DNA from: an uncultured Eubacteriales bacterium
GTDB taxonomy: Bacteria > Bacillota > Clostridia > Oscillospirales > CAG-272
Assembly (NCBI GenBank): GCA_934385225.1
Contig: CAKRPQ010000062.1
Coordinates: 1-12,693, forward strand
Length of the DNA: 12,693 bases
Direction of reading: 5' to 3'
Under the pieces are notes generated by a model, which worked only from the letters and a program-made list of their open reading frames with translations, did no database searches and was not told the origin of the DNA. The translations under genes were made by a program, and so were the position numbers. Shown in pieces: positions 7,993 to 12,693 of the stretch. How positions within the stretch are numbered: the stretch's first letter is position 1; each line of letters begins with the position of its first letter.

Positions 7993-8234
7993 GATTGAAA
8001 GTTTTGATCAACCTTTTTCAAAAGGTTGCGTGAGCCGCCGACGACGGCGGTCGCTCTCCGCAGAGAGCGAAATGTTCTCGGCGTTTCTTTTTCCTTAGGT
8101 TTTTCTTTGCGCCTGTGGTGTCAAAGAAAAAGCGGAGAACGGGACTGAATATCTTCACGGCATCGGATAGATGAACAACCCTTCCGTCGGAGGGATTACG
8201 CACCTCCGCCACCTCCCCTTACACAGGGGAGGCT
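7993..8234. repeat. Mosaic hairpin repeat R3, left arm beside oriC
   Basis: Lies between dnaN and the oriC core. From left to right it holds TTGAAAGTTTTGATCAA, the hairpin CAACCTTTTTCAAAAGGTTG, a GCCGCCG/CGGCGG stem, GCTCTCCGCAGAGAGC, the CGGCGTTTCTTTTTCC block, a hairpin with CAAAGAAAAAGC and the loop CGCCTGTGGTGT (8099-8133), ATATTCACGGC-like sequence, and the ACCTCCGCCACCTCCCC module ending GGGGAGGCT. Positions 8029-8234 are an inverted copy of 9081-9393, which carries an extra 89 bp. I see no coding capacity beyond repeat-derived frames. Confidence 0.85.
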
Positions 8235-8320
8235 AAACAAGACGTGAAGCCTCGCTAAAAGTGATTTCTACACCTCATATTCCTCTTTCGCTTTCGCGCG
8301 GCGAATCAGAACAGACAGAA

Positions 8321-8390
8321 CAGAAATAAAAGAAATAATAGAATAAATAAAAGCAGTAGCCGTAATAGGGGCTGTTAAGAATGTGGAAAA
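8321..8390 (-). other. Candidate origin unwinding element: DnaA trios plus anchoring DnaA box
   Basis: Read on the plus strand in triplets from 8321 to 8368, 12 of 16 triplets fit (T/A)A(G/A), the DnaA-trio pattern described for B. subtilis; the exceptions are cag twice, aat and ccg. The array ends TAATAG at 8363-8368. A short stretch starting GGGCTG follows (8369-8381), and then TGTGGAAAA (8382-8390), a DnaA box on the minus strand. On the strand that codes for dnaA the order is therefore box, GC-containing spacer, CTATTA-type trios, then dnaN, the same polarity as the basal unwinding system of B. subtilis. The spacer (13 bp) is longer than in B. subtilis. Function is inferred. Confidence 0.6.
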
Positions 8391-8741
8391 GTCGGCGAAG
8401 CCCCACGCGGCGGGACTTTTCGGGTCGCGTGCCGAACGGTTTTGTATGTTGAAAAAGACTTAAAATCGTGTGGACAAATTGTTGAAAAGTCTGTTTTCAG
8501 AAATTAAAATCGAAAAAAGTCTCGTTTTCACCGCCGAGAATGCCCTTGTGTGGAGAAAAAGGCTGTGAAAAATGTTGAAATTGTGGAAAAAAGAAAATAT
8601 TACAGCCTCTCAAAATCTTTTTTCAACAGCGAAAAAAGTTGAATTTAAGTTTTTCCACAAAATCCCCTGACGGATTTTTAACAGGTTAAAACTTTCCTGT
8701 TATGGAGAAATAGGGGTCTCAAAATTTCGTTTTGAGAAAAG

Positions 8742-8798
8742 TTTTCCACAGTTTCAACAGAGTTATCAACAGGCTGTTATGTTAAACCGTGTGGAAAA
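8742..8798. other. Dense DnaA-box cluster in oriC
   Basis: Four box-like 9-mers lie within 57 bp: TTTTCCACA (8742-8750), directly abutting GTTTCAACA (8751-8759), then TTATCAACA (8763-8771) on the plus strand, and TGTGGAAAA (8790-8798), i.e. a box on the minus strand. TTATCAACA is the closest match to the E. coli/B. subtilis consensus in the window. A TTTTTAACA sequence follows at 8804-8812. The head-to-tail arrangement suggests cooperative DnaA loading. Confidence 0.7.
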
Positions 8799-8867
8799 AA
8801 GAGTTTTTAACAGTTCCTTGGGTGAGGGTGTGTTGAAATGGGATTAAATCAGGTTTCAACACGTGAC

Positions 8868-9013
8868 TAGGCTCCCTTGTGTAAAGGGATGCTGTCAGTG
8901 GCGAAAGTGTAGCAATGAAGTTTCCGAAATTCACTGTTTCGCCACCGAAAAATCCATTCGGATTTTTCCAACGTTAAACCGTAATTCGGTGTGACTGAGG
9001 GATTGTCTCTCCG
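8868..9013. repeat. 146-bp perfect direct repeat, copy 2
   Basis: Identical to 4930-5075 and in the same orientation; homology stops sharply at both ends (flanks differ from 8867 leftward and from 9014 rightward). It begins 7 bp after the last DnaA-box-like site of oriC. Its modules are those of copy 1, including the GAAAAATCC/GGATTTTTC stem. Confidence 0.9.
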
Positions 9014-9420
9014 CCGCCGTGAAGTCGTGCAGCGCCCTTTAACGCTCTTTCTCCCCGTGCGACAGGCGCACTCTCTTTTTAGCCTCCCCTGTGTAAGGGG
9101 AGGTGGCGGAGGTGCGCAAGCCCTCCGACGGAAGGGTTGTTCAACTCTCCGCTGACGTGAAGATATTCAGTACCGTTCTCCGCTTTTTCTTTGACACCAC
9201 AGGCGCAAAGATAAAATCAGAGAAGCCTACGGCATCTCGGAAAAAGAAACGCCGAGAACATTTCTCCTCCACATCGTGCTTCGGGAAGAACCGTAGGTTC
9301 TTCATAGTCGGGGCAGTTGAATTGAGGTCATCGCTTTTTTCACCCCCGACTTAGCTCTCTGCGGAGAGCGACCGCCGTCGTCGGCGGCTCACGCTCGCCT
9401 TTTGAAAAAGGCGAGACCGA
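9014..9420. repeat. Mosaic hairpin repeat R4, right arm beside oriC and dnaA 3' flank
   Basis: Begins with a degenerate C/T-rich hairpin containing GTGCGACAGGCGC (about 9040-9078), then the module AGCCTCCCCTGTGTAAGGGG (9081-9100). It continues as the inverted counterpart of R3: the hairpin at 9182-9217 with loop ACACCACAGGCG, the GGAAAAAGAAACGCCGAGAA block, GCTCTCTGCGGAGAGC, the GCCGCCG-type stem, and finally CTCGCCTTTT/AAAAGGCGAG (9394-9415). Relative to R3 it has an 89-bp insertion (about 9265-9353). The last hairpin lies about 30 bp past the dnaA stop and may help end the dnaA transcript, although the T-run (9425-9436 region on the minus strand) precedes it rather than follows it. Confidence 0.82.
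9265..9353. repeat. 89-bp two-hairpin insertion within R4
   Basis: Present in the R4 arm and absent from the matching place in R3. It holds GAAGAACC-GTA-GGTTCTTC (9285-9303, a perfect 8-bp stem) and AGTCGGGG (9306-9313) paired with CCCCGACT (9344-9351). No start codon with a ribosome binding site is seen. No target-site duplication is evident, so it may be a lost module in R3 instead of a gain in R4. Confidence 0.6.
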
Positions 9421-9446
9421 AAACTTTTAAAAAAAAGCAACCGAAA

Positions 9447-10910
9447 TCAGATATTCCCCGTCTCCACGCTCTTCTTTATCTCATCAAGTTCCATTCCGAA
9501 CATATTATCCGTTATCAGCTTCTTTTCGACAAACTTTATCGACGCAAGTATCGTCGTATGATCCCTTCCGAATATTTTTCCGATATTCGGCAGCGACATC
9601 TCCGTTATATTCCTTATCAGATAAATCGCAACGTGTCTCGCAAACGAAATCTCTTTCTTTCTTACCGTTCCGATAAGCTCTTCCTTTTTAACGCCGTATT
9701 TTTTATATACTGCAAGGAATATCTTATCTACCGTCACATTTATAGGCTCTGCGCCGCCGAGAAGCTCCGTAATCAGATTTTTCGCCGTCTCAATCGTTAT
9801 TTTTTCACCAGAAAGAAGGCTTATGGCGCTTAATTTCTTTATCGCTCCCTCGATCTGTCTTATATTCGAACGCAGATTTTCCGCAAGGAAAGACAGAACG
9901 TCGTCGGGAATGACAAGTCCCACCTGTTCCGCTTTCTTTTTTATTATCGCAACGCGGAGTTCAAGGTCGGGCGGCTGTATATCGGCCAGAAGTCCGAACT
10001 CGAATCGCGACAGAAGTCTCGTTTCAAGGTCGGGAATCTCGCGCGGCGGTCGGTCGGAAGTCATTATTATCTGCTTATCGCTCTCGTAAAGGGCGTTGAA
10101 CGTATGGAAAAATTCTTCCTGCGTCGAAACCTTGCCCGCGATGAACTGAATATCGTCTATCATAAGAACGTCGCACTTGCGGTATTTTTCGCGGAACTCG
10201 TTCATCTTCTGCTTTGTCAGGCTGTCGATGAGCTGGTTCGTGAAATCCTCGCTCTTTATGTATATGATAACGGCGTCGGGGTTTTCCTGATTGACTTTGT
10301 TCGAAATCGCGTACATAAGGTGAGTTTTGCCGATACCGCTCGGACCGTGCAGAAAAAGAGGATTGTACTGCGATGCCGTTCTTCCGTCGGGCGCTTCGGC
10401 TGCCGTCTGCGCAACGGCAAGGCATGCGGCGCGCGCGAATTTATTTGAGCTGCCCTCGATGAAGTTATCAAAAGTATATTCGAAATTCACCGTCGGCATA
10501 GTAGAGCCGATCTTGCCCTGCGCGCGTTTTTTTCTGTCCTCTTCGGCAAGGCGATCCTCCTCGTCCATATTGTGGTCGATGAGGCGCATTTTTTCTATGT
10601 ACTTTTCTTTTTTTGTATCTTTGATGATGATTTTGGGAGTGAAACCCGCCACCTCCGAGAAGCCTTTTTCGATGCGCGGCATATATTCGATCGCTTTCTT
10701 TATGAGGTTGCTCTCCTCGGACTTGAAAACGACCGCGTTTTCTTCTCCTTCTCCGCCTTCTCCTATATCGCAGAGGTTAAGGTGACCGAACCAGAGGTTC
10801 GCCGTCGTTGTTCCCATATCCTCGCAGAGATATTTCATAACGTCCGCCCATATATTTTTAAGACCGTCGTTTGTGAGAGATGACGGCAGGTTATCGTATA
10901 CTGTTTCCAT
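9447..10910 (-). CDS. dnaA: Chromosomal replication initiator protein DnaA
   Basis: AAA+ initiator that binds DnaA boxes, melts oriC and recruits the helicase; it also often represses its own gene. It is 487 residues from the chosen start. Domain I (about 15-95, IWADVMKYLCEDMG) is followed by a charged linker (about 97-138). The AAA+ domain III has Walker A GPSGIGKTH (189-197, K195), Walker B LMIDDIQF (249-256) and RLLSRFEFG with the likely arginine finger R302. Domain IV carries the DNA-binding block SFARHVAIYL (422-431) and the signature FGRDHTTI (447-454); the single Gly before RDHTT also occurs in actinobacterial DnaA. The frame is open to an ATG at 10943, but the ATG at 10910 has GGAAGGAG about 6 nt upstream, and the longer form begins with an atypical MFLYFFRKES. 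It reads toward oriC and dnaN, as is usual in Bacillota. Confidence 0.98.
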   Translation of the reverse strand: METVYDNLPSSLTNDGLKNIWADVMKYLCEDMGTTTANLWFGHLNLCDIGEGGEGEENAVVFKSEESNLIKKAIEYMPRIEKGFSEVAGFTPKIIIKDTKKEKYIEKMRLIDHNMDEEDRLAEEDRKKRAQGKIGSTMPTVNFEYTFDNFIEGSSNKFARAACLAVAQTAAEAPDGRTASQYNPLFLHGPSGIGKTHLMYAISNKVNQENPDAVIIYIKSEDFTNQLIDSLTKQKMNEFREKYRKCDVLMIDDIQFIAGKVSTQEEFFHTFNALYESDKQIIMTSDRPPREIPDLETRLLSRFEFGLLADIQPPDLELRVAIIKKKAEQVGLVIPDDVLSFLAENLRSNIRQIEGAIKKLSAISLLSGEKITIETAKNLITELLGGAEPINVTVDKIFLAVYKKYGVKKEELIGTVRKKEISFARHVAIYLIRNITEMSLPNIGKIFGRDHTTILASIKFVEKKLITDNMFGMELDEIKKSVETGNI

Positions 10911-10954
10911 TCGGGACTCCTTCCGAAAAAAATATAAAAACACTGTTATATTAT

Positions 10955-10983
10955 ATTATATCATATTATATTATATATTTCAA
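10955..10983 (-). promoter_or_regulatory. SigA-type promoter of dnaA
   Basis: On the minus strand TTGAAA (10983-10978), a 17-bp spacer and TATAAT (10960-10955) form a near-consensus promoter, with TG one base before the -10 (extended -10). The -10 region lies inside an AT-rich tract of repeated TTATA units. The predicted start of transcription is near 10948, giving a leader of about 38 nt before the dnaA ATG at 10910. Confidence 0.75.
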
Positions 10984-11023
10984 GTGGTAAAAGGCGAATT
11001 TTTCGGATTTTTGAAGGCAAAGC

Positions 11024-11032
11024 TGTGGAAAA
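11024..11032 (-). promoter_or_regulatory. DnaA box between dnaA and rarA
   Basis: TGTGGAAAA on the plus strand equals TTTTCCACA on the minus strand, the 9-mer that dominates oriC. It is the only clear box upstream of dnaA. It lies about 40 bp upstream of the dnaA -35 and about 40 bp upstream of the rarA -35, next to the AT-rich tract (10945-10978). It could serve dnaA autoregulation or be the remnant of a second origin half. Confidence 0.55.
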
Positions 11033-11071
11033 ATTTATATAAAACCGTCCGAAAAAATAATCCGACAGATA

Positions 11072-11100
11072 TTTACATTTTGCTTTCGATTTGCTATAAT
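11072..11100 (+). promoter_or_regulatory. SigA-type promoter of rarA
   Basis: TTTACA (11072-11077), a 17-bp spacer and TATAAT (11095-11100), with TG one base upstream of the -10. Only one -35 base differs from TTGACA. Transcription should start near 11107, leaving a very short leader that still includes AAAGGA (11108-11113), 10 nt before the rarA ATG. Confidence 0.8.
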
Positions 11101-11123
11101 ATAAGGCAAAGGACAGTGATGAA

Positions 11124-12347
11124 ATGAAAAATACGCAAACGGCGGACATTCTCCGCCCGAAAAATTTTGACGAAATAGTCGGTCAGAAACACCTTTTCGG
11201 CGAAAAAGGCGTTATTCGGCGAATGATCGAAAAGGGACGAATAAACAATATGATATTCTACGGTCCTCCGGGAACGGGAAAGACTACCGCGGCGGGCATA
11301 ATCGCGGAGATGAGCGGTATGTATTTCAGGCGCATAAACGCGACGACGGCTTCTCTCTCCGACGTGAAGGAGATTGCGGAGCAGACAAACAACGTTTTCG
11401 GAAACGGCGGTGTGCTTCTCTATATCGACGAAATACAGTACTTTAACCGCAAGCAGCAGCAGTCGCTGCTCGAATATATAGAGGACGGCAGAATAACCCT
11501 TATCGCGTCGACGACGGAAAATCCGTATTTTTATGTCTATAAAGCGATAATTTCGCGCTCGTCACTGTTTGAGTTCAAGCCCGTCACGCCCGACGAATGC
11601 CTGCCCGCGCTTTATCGAGCACTTGATTATCTCTGTAAAAAAGAGGAAACCGAGAAAAAGGCGGAAGAAAAAGTGCTTCGGTACATTGCGGGCATAACGC
11701 AGGGCGACGTGAGACACGCGATAGTGGTGCTCGAAAACGCCTTTTACGTCTCGGATAAGGAGATAACGAAAGAGGACGTCGATTCGTTCACGAGCGGACT
11801 CGGAAGCTATAACGAGGATAATCATTTTGATCTTCTTTCCTGTCTGCAAAAGTCGATAAGAGGATCAGACCCCGACGCGACGGCGTTTTATGTGGCGAAG
11901 CTGGTAAAGGCGGGTGAATTACTTTCGCTATGCAGACGGTTGCAGGTTATTGCGAGCGAGGATATAGGACTTGCGTACCCGATGGCGGCGACGATAACGA
12001 GGAGCTGTTGCGAATCGGCGGTCGAACTCGGACTGCCCGAAGGCGCGATACCGCTCGCGAACGCGGCGATAATGCTTGCGACCGCTCCGAAATCGAATTC
12101 GGCGTATATGGCGCTTAATCTTGCTATGGACGATGTTGAGGCAGGCAGAGGAGTAACACCGCCCGTGCATTTGCAAAGCCCGCTGTTTAAGAATTATAAG
12201 TATCCGCACGAATATCCGAACCACTATGTCGAACAGCAGTATTTGCCCGATGATATAAAGGGGAATGTGTATTATCGGTTTGGGGAGAATAAAACGGAGA
12301 TGGCGGCGAAGAAGTACGCAGATGATGTCGGGAGCAGTAAATATTGA
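11124..12347 (+). CDS. rarA: Replication-associated recombination protein A (RarA/MgsA, AAA+ ATPase)
   Basis: Clamp-loader-like AAA+ ATPase that acts at stalled or gapped replication forks; the family also includes eukaryotic Mgs1/WRNIP1. It has 407 residues, normal (about 420 is typical). It opens with LRPKNFDEIVGQKHLFG (10-26); Walker A is GPPGTGKT (47-54), Walker B LLYIDEIQ (98-105), sensor 1 STTENP (129-134) and the likely arginine finger is in SRSSLFEF (R145). The C-terminal tetramerisation half has SEDIGLAYP and APKSNSAYMALNLAMDDV followed by the PPVHL segment, diagnostic for RarA over DnaX or RuvB. Walker B reads DEIQYFN where most members have DEIHRFN. It is divergent from dnaA and has its own promoter. 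Its place here is unusual: rpmH-rnpA normally occupies this side of dnaA in Bacillota. Confidence 0.96.
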   Translation: MKNTQTADILRPKNFDEIVGQKHLFGEKGVIRRMIEKGRINNMIFYGPPGTGKTTAAGIIAEMSGMYFRRINATTASLSDVKEIAEQTNNVFGNGGVLLYIDEIQYFNRKQQQSLLEYIEDGRITLIASTTENPYFYVYKAIISRSSLFEFKPVTPDECLPALYRALDYLCKKEETEKKAEEKVLRYIAGITQGDVRHAIVVLENAFYVSDKEITKEDVDSFTSGLGSYNEDNHFDLLSCLQKSIRGSDPDATAFYVAKLVKAGELLSLCRRLQVIASEDIGLAYPMAATITRSCCESAVELGLPEGAIPLANAAIMLATAPKSNSAYMALNLAMDDVEAGRGVTPPVHLQSPLFKNYKYPHEYPNHYVEQQYLPDDIKGNVYYRFGENKTEMAAKKYADDVGSSKY

Positions 12348-12693
12348 GGATAGCACATTGATGAGCGTTTAGCCACGCCATAATTGAAAGTTTAGGTCAA
12401 GCCTTTTCAAAGGCTTGCGGTTTCAAAAGGCAGAGCCTTTTGTCGCCGTCCGCAGAAGGCGAAATCCTCTTGCGGCGCTTCTTTTTCCGCAAAGCCCTTT
12501 TTCTTGCGCCTGTCGCATCAAGAAAAAGGGCGTTAAAGGTGTCTGCACGACTTCACGGCTACTTGCCTTTTAAGCCGTGAAGATATTCAGCACCGTTTTC
12601 CGCTTTTTCTTTGACACCACAGGCGCAAAGAAAAATCTAAGGAAAAAGAAACGCCGAGAACATTTCGCCGCTTGCGAGCGGCGACAAGGGCTA
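12348..12693. repeat. Mosaic hairpin repeat R5, downstream of rarA
   Basis: After about 36 bp of unremarkable sequence past the rarA stop, the repeat runs to the end of the window: TTGAAAGTTTAGGTCAA, the hairpin AAGCCTT-TTCA-AAGGCTT (12399-12416), AAAAGGC-AGA-GCCTTTT (12425-12441), a stem with GCCGTCCGCAGAAGGC, CCCTTTTTCTTG/CAAGAAAAAGGG around CGCCTGTCGCAT (12495-12530), GATATTCAGCACCG, a second hairpin with loop ACACCACAGGCG (12602-12637), and the closing GCCGCTTGCGAGCGGC. The last 77 bases are the exact inverse of the first 77 of the window. No gene is seen. Confidence 0.85.
12399..12441 (+). terminator. Possible terminator of rarA (paired hairpins)
   Basis: Two hairpins stand in tandem about 50-95 nt after the rarA stop: AAGCCTT-TTCA-AAGGCTT and AAAAGGC-AGA-GCCTTTT. 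The second ends in TTTTG, a weak U-run. Both are modules of the mosaic repeat, so a terminator role is only a side reading. Confidence 0.35.

Larger units (their letters stand above)
8235..8867. other. oriC: Chromosomal replication origin oriC (dnaA-dnaN intergenic part)
   Basis: Non-coding, with a dense cluster of DnaA-box-like 9-mers between dnaN and dnaA, the classical Bacillota position. TTTTCCACA occurs at 8651-8659 and 8742-8750 (plus) and at 8382-8390, 8582-8590 and 8790-8798 (minus). TTTTCAACA occurs at 8620-8628 (plus), 8447-8455 and 8480-8488 (minus). Others are TTATCAACA 8763-8771, GTTTCAACA 8751-8759 and 8853-8861 (plus), ATTTCAACA 8573-8581 and 8831-8839, and TTGTCCACA 8469-8477 (minus). 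I found no perfect TTATCCACA. A triplet-patterned A-rich tract at the dnaN-proximal end fits a DnaA-trio unwinding site. The block is framed by inverted mosaic repeats. Confidence 0.88.

Noticed and set aside
8018..8212. Short frames in R3 and their relatives at 9103-9354 in R4, both starting MAEVRxPSDGRVV
   Set aside because: The shared start comes from the inverted repeat arms, and the frames diverge at the insertion; there is no Shine-Dalgarno site, so they are repeat by-products.
10911..10943. DnaA start at the upstream ATG (10943)
   Set aside because: That ATG has no Shine-Dalgarno, lies at about the predicted transcription start, and GGAAGGAG clearly serves the ATG at 10910.
1..12693. 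Circular plasmid or linear replicon with terminal inverted repeats
   Set aside because: A circularised contig would have direct, not inverted, end overlap. The terminal modules also occur inside the window, and the gene set is chromosomal; an assembly break in a repeat explains the ends better.
1..12693. CRISPR array or insertion sequence
   Set aside because: The repeats are neither regularly spaced nor of constant length, there are no spacers, and no transposase or cas-like frame is present.

Overview
This window is the replication-origin neighbourhood of a Bacillota chromosome, most likely an uncultured gut-type member of the class Clostridia. I base this on the gene order dnaA - oriC - dnaN - recF - remB (DUF370) - gyrB - gyrA, on strong Shine-Dalgarno sites of the GGAAGGAG and GGAGG type, and on a TTG start for gyrA. 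Order or family cannot be settled by eye. Genes use the standard bacterial code, and TGA is a stop (dnaA, dnaN, remB, gyrB).

Layout from left to right: mosaic repeat R1 (1-357); gyrA (362-2830, minus); gyrB (2867-4813, minus) with a parS-like site in its leader (4851-4866); mosaic repeat R2 (4930-5350); remB (5353-5637, minus), recF (5640-6746, minus) and dnaN (6768-7931, minus); mosaic repeat R3 (7993-8234); the oriC core (about 8318-8861), with a candidate DnaA-trio unwinding region and about 14 DnaA-box-like 9-mers; mosaic repeat R4 (8868-9420); dnaA (9447-10910, minus); a divergent promoter region (10911-11123) with good promoters for both dnaA and rarA; rarA (11124-12347, plus); and mosaic repeat R5 (12384-12693).

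The genes form the replication-initiation and fork-maintenance set. DnaA opens the origin, DnaN is the sliding clamp, RecF and RarA deal with stalled or gapped forks, and GyrA/GyrB remove positive supercoils. RemB is a small transcription regulator usually found beside recF in this order. Two usual neighbours are absent: the S4-domain gene yaaA between dnaN and recF, and the rpmH-rnpA block upstream of dnaA, whose place is taken by a divergent rarA.

The least ordinary part is the non-coding DNA. Every spacer longer than 300 bp carries the same modular repeat family, built of short hairpins whose loops are conserved while their stems change in a compensatory way. Two arms of this family form an inverted repeat around oriC, a 146-bp block is perfectly repeated in the gyrB-remB spacer and beside oriC, and the two window ends are exact inverted copies over 77 bp, which suggests that the window is a whole contig that stopped in this repeat. 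I see no tRNA, rRNA, CRISPR array, transposase or phage gene.
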